Shown here: piece after piece, positions 27,301 to 36,596 of the stretch
Numbering within the stretch: the first letter of the stretch is position 1
How the letters are laid out: the number at the start of each line of letters is the position of its first letter
From: JALHST01 sp963798435
GTDB taxonomy: Bacteria; Bacteroidota; Bacteroidia; Flavobacteriales; Flavobacteriaceae
NCBI GenBank assembly: GCA_963798435.1
Contig: CAWCTF010000004.1
Coordinates: 930,001-994,000 of the forward strand
DNA: 64,000 bases
Direction: 5' to 3'
The notes under the pieces: generated by a model
The model's database searches: none
What the model was told of the DNA's origin: nothing
Seen by the model: the letters and a program-made list of their open reading frames with translations, nothing else
Translations under genes and position numbers: made by a program

Positions 27301-29178
27301 ATGAAGGCCCAATATCTGATTTTATGCTTGTTGTTGTACTCGATTCCTTTTTTCGGGCAGAATACCTATTCCGATACCTTTTCTGTTGTTGCTTATACCA
27401 ATAACAATGGCAATACCAATTTTTCGACGAATTGGATAGAATCCGGTGATGACAATACGGCCTCAAATGGCAATATCAGGATTACCGGCAATGAGTTGCG
27501 TTTTGCCAATCTCCATACAGAAAGTATAAAACGGGCCGCAGATCTATCCGGTGCTATCGCCGCAGTACTCTCTTTCACTTGGAGAACATCGAGCCTGGAA
27601 AGTGGGGAGACCCTTGCCATACAGGCTTCTGCCAATGGGAGTACGTTCACCACACTGACGACCCTAAGCGGTACAACTTCCGGCACTTTTAGCCAGGACA
27701 TCTCGTCCTATATGTCGGCCAATACGACCATTCGCTTCCTTAAAGGTGGCGGAAATTGGTCTGACAGCAATGATCGTGCCTACATTGACAACGTCTTGAT
27801 TACCGCAACGACTACCCCGGATACGGATAATGATGGTATTTTAGATGATGTAGATTTGGACGATGATAATGACGGAATGACCGATGAAGAAGAATATTGC
27901 ACAACCGCCAATACCACGTTCCTAGTTTCTCAGGATGTCGGTGATAGATCAGTGGTGGTACATCATACCGATACCGGATATCTTCGTCTGGATTTTTCCT
28001 CCATGGACAATTCCTTCCAACTTGATATCAATGGGACATCGGTTCATCCATCTATTTTGGAGTTTGAAAATGGGGCGCTGGGTGCAGGAGAAGAATACTT
28101 CCTTTTTCAGTCTGACAATGCCTTTATTAGTTCTCCATGGGTAGCCAACACCAACGGTTTGCCACGTTTAAGGCTTATTATAAACGAATCGGGAAAGGTG
28201 ACCTTTTATGGAACAAGAACAACTACCTCCACCTCACTTGAGATCATGCACGCCCAGGCCGGAACTCCGTTTAATACAATTAACTGGGTTCCCGGGTTTA
28301 ATAATGTCTTTACCATCACGAACCAAGCGGGCCCCGGTCCTGAAGGATTCACCGGAGTATTGTTCGCTAGCGCTCTGTGCGACACTGATGGGGATGGATT
28401 AATAAATAGTTTGGATTTGGATTCGGACAATGATGGCATTTACGATATCGTTGAATCGGGCGTACTTAATGTTGCCGGTATCAACGATGGCAATAACAAT
28501 GGTATCATCGATGGCTCCGCATCGGCTTTTGGTAACAACGGACTTCATACAAATATTGAAGACAACGATTTGGCATACGCGAATCTAACCTACGCCATTG
28601 CCGATTCGGATGTTGATGGAATCTATGACCCGTTTGAACTGGATGCGGACAACGATGGGTGTAAAGACGTATTCGAAGCTGGATATACTGATGGCAACAA
28701 TGACGGAATTTTGGCCGCCTTGCCCACCCTCGTGAATAGTAATGGGTTGGTCACTGGAACAAGTGTTGTTGACGGATATACCACCCCTAACGACGGGAAT
28801 TCCAACGGCACTTATGACTTTCAAGAAGCTTCCTCCTTGCCCACAATCACCTCACAGCCAGTAAATATTGCGATTTGCCCAGGATGTAGTACCACCATTT
28901 CGGTATCGGCTACAAACGTGTCTTCCTACCAATGGCAAATCTTTAATGGTACCAGTTGGATCGATTTGACAGATACGGGAATATACGGTAATACTACCAC
29001 GGATACATTATCGATTACCTATGCGACCCCTGCCGATAATGGCAATCAATACAGGGTCGTTTTGACCAATAATAGCTATATCTGCGACACGACAAAATCC
29101 AATACCGCTACTTTGACGATACAGGTAGATACCGTAATCTCCAATCGAAGAATAACCTATAGGGTTGACAAGAATTGA
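27301..29178 (+). CDS. Secreted protein with thrombospondin type-3 (Ca-binding) repeats
   Basis: The 625-residue protein starts at 27301 with a signal peptide (MKAQYLILCLLLYSIPFFGQ). A beta-rich, lectin-like N-terminal domain (about 25-180) is followed by three aspartate-rich type-3 repeats: DTDNDGILDDVDLDDDNDG (about 180), DTDGDGLINSLDLDSDNDG (about 360) and DSDVDGIYDPFELDADNDG (about 440). An Ig-like domain ends in ATLTIQV. The C-terminus RRITYRVDKN lacks a canonical T9SS sorting domain but could be a short sorting tail. It is probably surface-exposed, with adhesive or structural function. The frame extends upstream to 27178, but that part is not signal-like. Confidence 0.85.
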   Translation: MKAQYLILCLLLYSIPFFGQNTYSDTFSVVAYTNNNGNTNFSTNWIESGDDNTASNGNIRITGNELRFANLHTESIKRAADLSGAIAAVLSFTWRTSSLESGETLAIQASANGSTFTTLTTLSGTTSGTFSQDISSYMSANTTIRFLKGGGNWSDSNDRAYIDNVLITATTTPDTDNDGILDDVDLDDDNDGMTDEEEYCTTANTTFLVSQDVGDRSVVVHHTDTGYLRLDFSSMDNSFQLDINGTSVHPSILEFENGALGAGEEYFLFQSDNAFISSPWVANTNGLPRLRLIINESGKVTFYGTRTTTSTSLEIMHAQAGTPFNTINWVPGFNNVFTITNQAGPGPEGFTGVLFASALCDTDGDGLINSLDLDSDNDGIYDIVESGVLNVAGINDGNNNGIIDGSASAFGNNGLHTNIEDNDLAYANLTYAIADSDVDGIYDPFELDADNDGCKDVFEAGYTDGNNDGILAALPTLVNSNGLVTGTSVVDGYTTPNDGNSNGTYDFQEASSLPTITSQPVNIAICPGCSTTISVSATNVSSYQWQIFNGTSWIDLTDTGIYGNTTTDTLSITYATPADNGNQYRVVLTNNSYICDTTKSNTATLTIQVDTVISNRRITYRVDKN

Positions 29179-29221
29179 ACTTTAAAAAAGGGGGAATTGT
29201 TATGGATGAATTACAAGTAAC

Positions 29222-29359
29222 TAGGAGTACCTTCGGTTTTCCTTTCCTCTCAAAGCTGCAAACCTGCCTGCCGAAGGCCTGGCAGGCAGGTAAGAAACCA
29301 CGGGCTGGCGCCCTTGTTCTTTATTTTATTCCAAAGTTTCAAACGCCGTTTGGCTTTTC
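29222..29359. repeat. Dispersed copy of the tRNA-Arg-locus repeat
   Basis: From GGAGTACCTTCGG to the GCTTTTCATA end this sequence matches the body of the 165-bp units at 39635-40129, about 10 kb away, with scattered substitutions. It differs by a 28-29 bp palindromic insert at 29263-29290. It lacks the tRNA 3'-end segment carried by each 165-bp unit and lies just after a secreted-protein gene. Confidence 0.85.
29263..29290. repeat. CCTGCCTGCC...GGCAGGCAGG palindromic insert
   Basis: This is an inverted repeat with 10-bp arms and an 8-nt loop, inserted between bases that are adjacent in the 165-bp units (after GCTGCAAA). Related inserts with the same arms interrupt the tRNA-derived repeats near 40455-40494. 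It looks like a small mobile palindrome (REP- or MITE-like). Confidence 0.75.
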
Positions 29360-29360
29360 A

Positions 29361-29379
29361 TAGGACACGGTGTTAGCAC
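29361..29379. repeat. attC-like half-site (CGGTGTTAGCACC)
   Basis: TAGGACACGGTGTTAGCA matches TAGGATGCGGTGTTGGCA at 34963-34980; both lie 9-10 bp beyond the 3' end of a minus-strand gene. The GTTAGCA core resembles an integron attC R' box. Only one arm is present here. Confidence 0.5.
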
Positions 29380-29386
29380 CTGCTTT

Positions 29387-29725
29387 TTATTTATAAATGC
29401 TTTCAATATCTAACTCTTCAGTTACCATATCTTGAAGAGTTTTCAATTCTTTATTGTAATTTATATTTTCATTTTCTCTATTTTTTAATTCTGATAAAAC
29501 TTCAAACACAAAATTTTCTTCTCCATACTCATTCCAATCTTTTTGGAAACCCTTGTTCCGATGGTTTCCGAATTTGAGTTCCATTTTATGTCTGTTCCAT
29601 TTTGATTCCATATCAACACTACGGTCAATCAAAACTTTGTTATTTTTAATATTTTTTATTTGAAAAACTCCCATTGGAATTTTCATCTGTTTGTACTTTT
29701 CTTTAAGCTCTTTTTTTGTTTTCAT
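29387..29725 (-). CDS. GIY-YIG nuclease-related protein
   Basis: The 112-residue protein resembles the small GIY-YIG-like family common in Bacteroidota. GVFQIKNIKNNKVLIDRSVDMESKW replaces the GIY...YIG strand pair, and KMELKFGNHRNKGFQKDWNEYGEENFVFEVL matches the central helix and catalytic-glutamate region. The canonical tyrosines are degenerate (GVF and VLI), so nuclease activity is doubtful. It is 1 bp downstream of the ester-cyclase-like gene, in one transcription unit, and is flanked by attC-like sequences, suggesting the pair moved as a module. Confidence 0.72.
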   Translation of the reverse strand: MKTKKELKEKYKQMKIPMGVFQIKNIKNNKVLIDRSVDMESKWNRHKMELKFGNHRNKGFQKDWNEYGEENFVFEVLSELKNRENENINYNKELKTLQDMVTEELDIESIYK

Positions 29726-29726
29726 A

Positions 29727-30140
29727 TTACATAAATCCTAATTGTTTCATAACGGTTATTCTGTCAAAAACTTGAGTATGCCCATTAATCAAATTGTCCT
29801 TGAAATGATAAATTGTTAAGCCTTTTGTGTTAATGGATTTTTTAGTCGGTGGATATTCCCCGATCATTCCAAGGTTTGTTCCAGTTAATATCCAAGTTAT
29901 AGCAACGTGATTTTCTTCTGGAATTGCAGATGTTATTTCAAAATTCATATCAGGAAATGAATTGAATGAAAAACGAAGTCTTTCTTTAAATTCAGAATGA
30001 GATAAAGTTTTCCCTTCCCAAGGGTCAGTGGTGTCTAGATGAATTGTATATTCTTTATGAACATATTGTTCAACTTTATCAAAACTCTGTTTATTCCAAA
30101 TTTCTTCCATAAATTCCCGAAGGAATGCTTCTTTGTTCAT
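29727..30140 (-). CDS. SnoaL-like / ester cyclase family protein
   Basis: The 137-residue protein has a cone-shaped NTF2-like fold of the SnoaL/ester-cyclase type. The EIWNKQSFDKVEQYVHKEYTIH helix-strand, WEGKTLSHSEFKERLRFSFNSFPDMNFEI, a VAITWILTGTNLG strand, and the C-terminal GLTIYHFKDNLINGHTQVFDRI are all family features. Such proteins bind small hydrophobic ligands; many have no known reaction. It is the first gene of a two-gene unit with the GIY-YIG-like gene. Confidence 0.82.
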   Translation of the reverse strand: MNKEAFLREFMEEIWNKQSFDKVEQYVHKEYTIHLDTTDPWEGKTLSHSEFKERLRFSFNSFPDMNFEITSAIPEENHVAITWILTGTNLGMIGEYPPTKKSINTKGLTIYHFKDNLINGHTQVFDRITVMKQLGFM

Positions 30141-30158
30141 TGTCTTTTTTTAAGTTGG

Positions 30159-30290
30159 TGCTAACGGTCTAGTATAAAAGCAGTAGCAGATTAAATGCAC
30201 TTACTTTTCCGATAGCAATATACTTTATTAAATACAAATGACGGTTTGAGTTTGCACCCAAACCGTTATTGCTTTTGTATCTGGTTAGCA
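30159..30290. repeat. attC-like imperfect inverted repeat (132 bp)
   Basis: The ends TGCTAAC (30159-30165) and GTTAGCA (30284-30290) are exact inverses. Adjacent sequences also pair (TCTAGTATAAAAGCAG against TTGCTTTTGTATCTG), and an internal hairpin ACGGTTTG...CAAACCGT lies at 30240-30266. Size, end sequence and bipartite pairing resemble an integron attC site. It separates two modules of minus-strand genes. Confidence 0.55.
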
Positions 30291-30299
30291 GCTGGCATT

Positions 30300-31225
30300 T
30301 TATTTTTCAATGACTTTAAACCATTCCACCATTCTATTAACTCCATCCTGATAAGAAGAAACTTTGAAATTGGGAAATCTCTTTCTGAACTTATTATCAG
30401 ACATGACGTACTTCTGCTCAAACTGATATTCCATTTCTTTAGCTTCTTTTATAATAGGTATAAAAATGGGTAGTATTTTTTTTAATAATGGTGGCATCAC
30501 ACTCACTTTATAATTGCTGCCCAATTTTTCATTAAATATTGCAAGCATTCCATTTGTCGTGATTGGTTCTCCAACCGGTAGATGCCATACCTCACCATAG
30601 CAATCATCATTCAAAGCCAATTCCACTAAAGCTCTTCCATTATCAAGAACATCGGCATATGTATGTTCTATATCAGCCGATACGAGGGTTTGTGGTCCTT
30701 TATCCTGTAGCATTCGTTCCAAAAAAGAAATATAAAAGGGACTGTTTACTGCACCTTCTCCATAAAAATCAGCAGAGCGTCCAATGAGTCCTTTAATCTT
30801 ATTATCTCTTAAGGCTTTTATCATTAAATCAGCAGTTTGTTTACGAGCTTTTCCTTTTTTTGAATTAGGGTTTTGAGGCGTGCTTTCATCAAACGGAACA
30901 GGTAAAGGCGAAGCGTACATATAGATGTTATCTAAAAATATCAGCTTAGCTTGAGCCTTTTCACAGGCGTCAATCACATTTTGCATTATCTGAGGCCATT
31001 GGGTTTCCCAAACCCTAGCATTGTATGGAAGGCCTATGCAGAGATAAACGTAACTACTGCCATCAATGGCTTTCTAGCGTCTTCTTTACGAAGTAAATCT
31101 GCTTGAACCCAGGTAGGTTTTGTACTAACTTTTCTTATGTGAAGTTGACGAATTTCTAGTTCCTTTATTACGGCTTTTCCAATTGCTCCATTCGCTCCAA
31201 GTACGGTATGAATCTTACTTTCCAT
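30300..31225 (-). pseudogene. NAD-dependent epimerase/dehydratase-like protein, one frameshift
   Basis: Two frames form one Rossmann-fold SDR protein of about 308 residues. The N-terminal piece has HTVLGANGAIGKAVIKEL (GxxGxxG-type dinucleotide site). A linking segment in the second frame reads GSSYVYLCIGLPYNARVWETQWP, and the C-terminal piece has KLIFLDNIYMYAS, the active-site tyrosine region. A single missing G near 31071 would join them. It resembles NAD-dependent sugar or flavonoid-type reductases with unknown substrate. It lies next to the Crp/Fnr gene in the same direction. Confidence 0.8.
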
Positions 31226-31316
31226 TTGCTCTAATTTTATAGGTGAGTGTTATCATTTAACTGCACTACAAAGGTAGGTGAGCTAAATGTCTAGCCACTG
31301 AACAAATGTTAAGAAA

Positions 31317-31886
31317 TCACTTTATACTATTTTTTCTCAATCTACTAAGGTGTTGTGGGGTAACTCCAAGAAAACTAGCCGTGTATTGTAATGGTACTTT
31401 TAGAAGGATATCGCCATTTTCTTTAATCATATTTTCATAACGCTCTTGTGCCGTTTTGGATTGAAGCATTGAAATACGTCTTTCCAAAAGAATAAATAGG
31501 TTTTCAGCAATAACTCTTCTCCAGATTTGAACTTTTGGAACCTCTTTAGATAATTTCTCTAAATCTTCTCTATTAATAACCAGCATTTCTACATCCTCCA
31601 CAGCTTCAATATTTTCCTTGGTTGGTGTTAGCGTCAAAAAGCTCGTATACGAAGAAATGAAGTTGTTTTCAGGCATAAAGAAACAACTGACTTCATTCCC
31701 GTCTTGGTCATTATAGAATATCCGACAAATTCCTTTTTTAATAAAAGCTATATGGTTACAGTATTGACCTTCATTAATCCATAATTCTCCTTTGGATAAG
31801 GGTTTAGCCTTAAAATACTTTTCGATAGATAATTTTTCATCCTTCGTCAGATTTACGATTTGATCTATTGTATCTGTAATTGCCAT
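31317..31886 (-). CDS. Crp/Fnr-family transcriptional regulator
   Basis: The 189-residue protein has an N-terminal cyclic-nucleotide-binding beta-roll (about 20-120: GELWINEGQYCNHIAFIKKGICRIFY, then DGNEVSCFFMPENNFISSYTSF) and a short C-terminal helix-turn-helix (VPLQYTASFLGVTPQHLSRLRK). This compact form is widespread in Bacteroidota. The glutamate/arginine phosphate-binding cassette for cAMP is not obvious, so the ligand may differ. It probably controls the adjacent epimerase gene, a common arrangement, but no operator was identified. Confidence 0.88.
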   Translation of the reverse strand: MAITDTIDQIVNLTKDEKLSIEKYFKAKPLSKGELWINEGQYCNHIAFIKKGICRIFYNDQDGNEVSCFFMPENNFISSYTSFLTLTPTKENIEAVEDVEMLVINREDLEKLSKEVPKVQIWRRVIAENLFILLERRISMLQSKTAQERYENMIKENGDILLKVPLQYTASFLGVTPQHLSRLRKNSIK

Positions 31887-31905
31887 ATTTGTTTTTTGCG
31901 CTTGC

Positions 31906-31965
31906 TGTTAACGGGAGTCTGCGCAGAAACCCGATTTCGAATAAAAATAAGTGATCGGTTTTGAT
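31906..31965. repeat. Truncated attC-like end next to the IS1182 remnant
   Basis: TGTTAAC at 31906-31912 followed by GGGAGTCTGCGCAGAAA has the same look as the left ends at 30159 and 37472, but no partner right end is found before the transposase remnant begins. The insertion sequence probably replaced the other arm. Confidence 0.4.
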
Positions 31966-32560
31966 TTATGGCGAAGCGATGTGTGTTTTATGGATGGTAT
32001 TTGAGCGGTAAAACAATCTGCCCTGAAAAAGCGGGTTGCCCAAAATGCCGGAAGTGGGCTCAAATAGGCGGGATATTTCAAGTCTCAGATGAACCAGCCT
32101 GCTCTTGCGTTCTTTTGGATCGAGAATGGACATAAGTCTCCTTAGGCCGTAGCAGATCTTGAACAAGTCGACCTCCGAGAGCACGTTCTGTTTTCCCTTC
32201 ATCAGGGTTTGGATGAAGCCCCATTGCCTTTTGAGCGTCCCGAACTGGTGCACTGTTATCTGGTGCCTTAACCGATAGTATTCCGGATTTTCCTCCACTC
32301 TTTTTTGGTTTTCTTCCAGTGCCTTTTGATGAATGGAGCGTTCTATTAACCGTCCATTTTTATTTGCGGTACACTGCTTTCTTACGGGGCATATCTTGCA
32401 GACCTGTCGGTTTTTATAATGTTTTACTTTATGCCCCGCTTTTTTGTATACAGTCCAATACATCCTTGGACCCCAGTTCTCCCATTGGGAGGATATCGAC
32501 GAACATATCGACGATCCGTGCTCAAGAATCGGGACTCAGGCAGGATTCGAAGTCCATCAT
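31966..32560 (-). pseudogene. IS1182-family transposase remnant with internal deletion
   Basis: The ORF 31966-32463 is the C-terminal part of an IS1182-type DDE transposase, with the cysteine motif CKICPVRKQCT, the RLIERS block, and FGTLKRQWGFIQTLMKG. Just upstream, in another frame with one stop, ARIVDMFVDILPMGELG resembles the N-terminus of the same family. The DDE core between them is missing, so this is a non-functional relic formed by an internal deletion of an estimated 200 or more codons. Confidence 0.78.
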
Positions 32561-32691
32561 TACGAGTTAGTCGTGATTAAAACCTTGTATAAAATTCATG
32601 ACATTAAGATATTCAATATCAGGACGTTATGTTCTTTTAGGGATTTTGGATAATCAACAAAGTTAGTAAGAAGTGGTAGGTTTTTGCCCAG

Positions 32692-32821
32692 TCTGACGGC
32701 TGCTATGGTTTCGTTGCGGAAAATTTGCGAAGGACTTTTCCGCTGTAGCCTAAAGATAGCAAAACGGCGAGAATTTTCGGCAGAAAATTCCACTGTAATG
32801 GACTATAGCCGTGGTTGTGGC
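32692..32821. repeat. attC-like imperfect inverted repeat (about 130 bp)
   Basis: Left-arm bases CTGACGGCTGCTATGGT pair with the right arm ACTATAGCCGTGGTTGTGG. The centre holds AATTTGCGAAGG and GAGAATTTTCGGCAGAAAATTCC, the second being itself a hairpin that is also seen in shorter form (GAAAATTCCTGCAGAATTTTC) inside the element at 37472-37600. It belongs to the same family of spacer elements. Confidence 0.5.
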
Positions 32822-33095
32822 TAGTTTTGCTTTCTTAATATTTTTACAATGCGGTTAATTATAATTTTCGATAAATTCCATTTGTATCCATTAATATCTT
32901 TGTGTTTATCTTGTCAATACATTCGGTGTATTGAACACCAGATAACCGGAAACCAACCTGCATGTTCTTTAACGCAGAGGAATGAATAAATAGTTTATTG
33001 ACTATCCTTTATCAAAGTGCAAATTTGGTTATGTATATGGTGGTAATCAGTGCGCTATATAGAGTTGCAAGCTAATTATTTGCTAGGCGTTGCTT
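32822..33095. other. Non-coding stretch downstream of the beta-lactamase-like gene
   Basis: No gene or RNA was recognised. The sequence is AT-rich; an imperfect inverted repeat ACATTCGGTGTATTGAACACC lies near 32920-32942. Confidence 0.4.
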
Positions 33096-34271
33096 TTACT
33101 CTTTATCAATCTCGTCAGTAATGGATTTTACAAAATTAGCAACTGCTATATGTCGCTCGTTACTCTCGGCTTCCGGCCATGCACTGTTTACTGCAATCAC
33201 AAGTTTCCTTGAAGGGTCGATATAGATCATCTGGCCATGAATCCCCAATGCCTCGAAACTATGTCCATTAAAGATCCACCACCCATATCCATAGCCCGCG
33301 CCGGGCCAAAGCGGCACTTGTATTTGGGTTGCTGTGTCGAACCAACCTTCTGGGACAATTGATTTACCATTGATGCGTCCGTCTTCCAGAACAAATTGTC
33401 CGAATCTTGCGAAATCACGCAGCCGCATTTGGAGGCAACAGCCTGCCATTTCTTGGCCGGTTCGATCCAGTCTCCAGGTGGCCGTCTGCTCCATACCATA
33501 AGGAATCCAGATCTTGGAGGAAAGGTAGTGGGATAAGGTTTGATGGGTAGCTGAACTGACAAGGGCACCCAGCAGGTGAGTTTCACCTGTACTATACACC
33601 CATTTTTTGCCAGGTTCTGCCTCGGCTGGTAAACGTCGCATATAACTTACCGTTGCATTCATGCCCGGTTCTATCGAATCTTTATCAAACTTGGCGATGT
33701 CAGAATCGGGATCTGTATAGTTCTCGTTCCATCGTACACCGGTGGTCATGGTCAATAAATGGCGGATAGTCACGCTGTCGTATGCACTGCCTTTCAGATC
33801 AGGGATGTAGTTCGTTACGTAGTCGTCCACACCTTTGATGTAACCATCCTTAATGGCAGCACCCACTAGGGTGCTCGTTACTGACTTTGCAACAGACAGT
33901 GACGACCACAGGTTTGATTCGCTGTGCCCAAGAGCGTAGCGTTCCAATCGGATCTTTCCATCCTGTAAAATGAGGAAGCCGGCTACTTTCTGTTCAGTCA
34001 TAAAAGCTTCCAATGCTTTTTCTTTTTCTCCACCTGCACTAAATGCGGCAATGGGCAATCCCTGCGGAAGCTCGTGAATTTTATTCCCCATAGGTACTTC
34101 ATGCTCTTTCTGATTCAATTGGGATGGTTTTTGTGAAATTGAATCCGTGTTAGCGGTGCGCTGTGCAAAGGAGTAGGGTCCTATGGCCATTGTGATGGCC
34201 AACCCAATAACGGGTAGGGTTTGTGAATTAAGGAGTCTACACATAATTTTATGTTGTTTATTGCTTTTCAT
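33096..34271 (-). CDS. Serine hydrolase of the beta-lactamase (class C-like) family, secreted
   Basis: The 391-residue protein starts at 34271, chosen because it gives a sensible export signal ending PYSFAQ. The frame extends 14 codons further upstream to 34313, where TAATG would couple it to the thioredoxin-like gene. Motifs are SVAK (the SxxK nucleophile and lysine, in SSLSVAKSVTS), YST in place of YxN, and a C-terminal HGQMIYIDP block in the KTG position. Such enzymes act as esterases, peptidases or penicillin-binding proteins as often as beta-lactamases. The substrate is unknown. Confidence 0.87.
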   Translation of the reverse strand: MKSNKQHKIMCRLLNSQTLPVIGLAITMAIGPYSFAQRTANTDSISQKPSQLNQKEHEVPMGNKIHELPQGLPIAAFSAGGEKEKALEAFMTEQKVAGFLILQDGKIRLERYALGHSESNLWSSLSVAKSVTSTLVGAAIKDGYIKGVDDYVTNYIPDLKGSAYDSVTIRHLLTMTTGVRWNENYTDPDSDIAKFDKDSIEPGMNATVSYMRRLPAEAEPGKKWVYSTGETHLLGALVSSATHQTLSHYLSSKIWIPYGMEQTATWRLDRTGQEMAGCCLQMRLRDFARFGQFVLEDGRINGKSIVPEGWFDTATQIQVPLWPGAGYGYGWWIFNGHSFEALGIHGQMIYIDPSRKLVIAVNSAWPEAESNERHIAVANFVKSITDEIDKE

Positions 34272-34312
34272 AATTTCAAATTTTTTAAAGAACAACGTTA
34301 TTAAATTACTCA

Positions 34313-34736
34313 TTATTTATTGGTAGTCAAATTATTAAACATTTCAAGGAATTTCTTTTTTCCAATTTTTCCCACTCCGTAATCAAGTACGTTTCCTTGA
34401 GAATTAACTATAACTATTGTTGGTGTTGCGCCAATCTTATATTGTTTAACAAGCGCTTTGGTGTTTTGGTTGTCAATGTCAATTATTACTGGATTAACTT
34501 CAGAATTGACCACCTTCATGACTTCATTGTTTGCAAAAACTTCACGTTTTATAATTCGGCAAGGGACACACCACTTTGCTGTGAAAAAAAGAAGCGTGTT
34601 CCTTGTTGGAATTGTTGGTAAGCGTTTGGGTTGAAGAAATGTTGTTAGCCCATGCTATATCATTAGAAGGAGCATAAAATGAATACCACGCATAAGCAAG
34701 GGAACCTAAAAGAAAAGTGAGCCAGAACCATCGCAA
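34313..34736 (-). pseudogene. Membrane-anchored thioredoxin-like protein, one frameshift
   Basis: The N-terminal frame (34542-34736) begins with a membrane anchor (FWLTFLLGSLAYAWYSFYAP). An extra base near 34603 shifts the frame; the correct frame continues LLFFTAKWCVPCRIIKREVF, containing the CVPC redox motif, and then joins the downstream ORF with the cis-proline segment KIGATPTIVIVNSQG. The full protein would be about 140 residues, a typical periplasmic thioredoxin or TlpA-like reductase. It lies directly upstream of the serine hydrolase gene. Confidence 0.78.
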
Positions 34737-34960
34737 AATGGATGAGACTTAGTTTTAGCAAATTTTAGGGATGTATTATTTACTTTCATCATTTAATTAA
34801 TATTTAAGTTTTGTTTTTCGATTCAAAATTCAATAATAAAATTCATTCAGGTTAATTTTACTTACTCAATTGTTGTTTTTTGGGATTAGTTGAAGTGATT
34901 TAAATTTTTTCAAATCAGCTATAATATTGTTATTTTGTATTAATAAGCCACAATTGTTTT

Positions 34961-34980
34961 TATAGGATGCGGTGTTGGCA
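34961..34980. repeat. attC-like half-site (GCGGTGTTGGCA)
   Basis: Nearly identical to the half-site at 29361-29379 and likewise about 9 bp beyond the 3' end of a minus-strand gene (the M23 peptidase). No clear opposite arm was found in the AT-rich 34757-34960 spacer. Confidence 0.5.
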
Positions 34981-34988
34981 GTAGTTTT

Positions 34989-35956
34989 CTATTTGTTTTT
35001 TACTTTTTCCATTTTAACTGGGGAATAATCCTTTTTCAACTCTCCATTTACTAAAATGTTTTCAAAGTAGGATTTAGTTCCAGTAGCTTTATTAATATCC
35101 TCAACATTTTGAATATGAAAATGTATATGTGGTTCTGTAGAATTGCCAGAGTTTCCACATAAACCTAACACCTCACCTTGTTTCACTATCTGACCTTGCT
35201 TTACAACAATAGAATGAAGTTTAAAGTGCGCAAAAAACAGATATTCGTTGTTCTTAGTTTTTATAATGACAGTATTCCCTGGTACGTATAACGGATTTGC
35301 TGTTCCTGGTTTGTTATCTTTAATGCCATCAACCACTAACACAACTTCTCCGTCTGTTGGTGCAATAAGTTGTTTCCCAAAAGCATAAAAATCTTCATTG
35401 ATTTTTCCATCATTTTTATAGCTTTTGCCTTGTGGATCGTAATAACAAAATCAAAAGCATTTTTTTGAGCTTTATCAATCACGTGATAATTTAGTTCTTT
35501 GGTGTCTCCTCCCCAAAGTACTGTCCACTCTTCATTAAAGGGCAGTTTTAATTTAGAAACATTACGAGTAAGCTCTGGTAATTTTTCTTCCTGAAAAGGT
35601 TTTACCATTAATCCGTTTATATTTGAATTTTCATCTACAGAAATATAAAGAGCAACTACAATACGTTCGAAGTATGTTTTGTATAAGGCAACGTTTGGTT
35701 GTTCATATTTGACAAAAGATTTTGTTTTAATATCACCAGCTTCCGATTTTAATCCGCTTAAAAAAGCTAGCGTTTTTTCGTGTGGCATAACGTTCTTCAT
35801 TTCGTTAGCAAACATCGCATAAATACCTTCATAATCATTGGCATTGTACTTTTGTTGAAAATTATTTGATACAGTTTTTGATATTTCACTCTCTTTTTGA
35901 GCAAATGTGTTATTGATAAATAAAAAGGCTATTAGTATAAATAAGATATGTTTCAT
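34989..35956 (-). pseudogene. M23 (LytM-type) peptidase with N-terminal DUF3887-like domain, one frameshift
   Basis: Two frames form one secreted protein of about 320 residues. It has a signal peptide (ILFILIAFLFINNTFAQ), a DUF3887-like NTF2 domain (NDYEGIYAMFANEM), and then the M23 beta-sheet domain with GKQLIAPTDGEVVLVVDG, GNTVIIKTKNNEYLFFAHF, GLCGNSGNSTEPHIHFHIQ (the HxH motif). A missing T near 35441 would restore VIYDPQGKSYKNDGK between them. It probably hydrolyses peptidoglycan cross-links or acts as a degenerate scaffold. It follows the membrane-protein gene by 5 bp. Confidence 0.83.
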
Positions 35957-35961
35957 GGTTG

Positions 35962-36595
35962 TTATTTTATTTGTTGTTGCATTTTTTCAATGCTCTTTAT
36001 TATAGGATTTACATCCTTGTTTAAGGCTCTTTTATTTATCCAAAAAGTAAATGCATAAAATAAAGCTAAACCTATTAATGTTATTGTTTTTAAATTAGAA
36101 GTAAGAGGTAATAAGCTTTCTGCGATATTATTAGTCCAATTATAATCAGTTGGGTTTTCTAACCCTAGAATGAATATAAAATTCATAATAAAAGGAGGAA
36201 TAGCATACCAATACAAAGCAGAATCTAATAGTTTTGCTTGCTGTACCATCATTGTTTTCTGATGATTAAGTTGTTCTGTTAATGATAATGAAAAATCAGT
36301 TTTAATGTTCTGTGTTTTTGATTTTCTGAATTTTAAAATAACAAATACAAACCAAGCAATTGCTAAACCACAAGCTACTTTAGTAATAGGAAACGGGATT
36401 TCGAATAATAAATAACCAAAAATGAGTATTCCAATGATTGAAGCAGAAATCTCTCTAATATCTCTTCTTCTAATGTTTTTCTGGATACTATTTATTTTAG
36501 TATTCAATTCGTCTACTCAACTGGCTTGTTTCAATAGATATTTCTGCTGATTGAGAGGAATTATTCCAAATATCTTTTAATTCTTGTTCTAACAT
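35962..36595 (-). pseudogene. Membrane protein encoded with the sigma factor, one frameshift
   Basis: The ORF 35962-36507 shows four likely helices (about residues 18-35, 40-58, 100-118, 138-158). Its true start is probably ATG at 36593-36595, 1 bp after the sigma-factor stop, giving MLEQELKDIWNNSSQSAEIS before an extra base near 36513 shifts the frame. The restored protein is about 210 residues with an N-terminal soluble helix and a membrane region. Its position suggests an anti-sigma or sensor role, but no anti-sigma motif is visible. Confidence 0.65.
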
Positions 36596-36596
36596 T

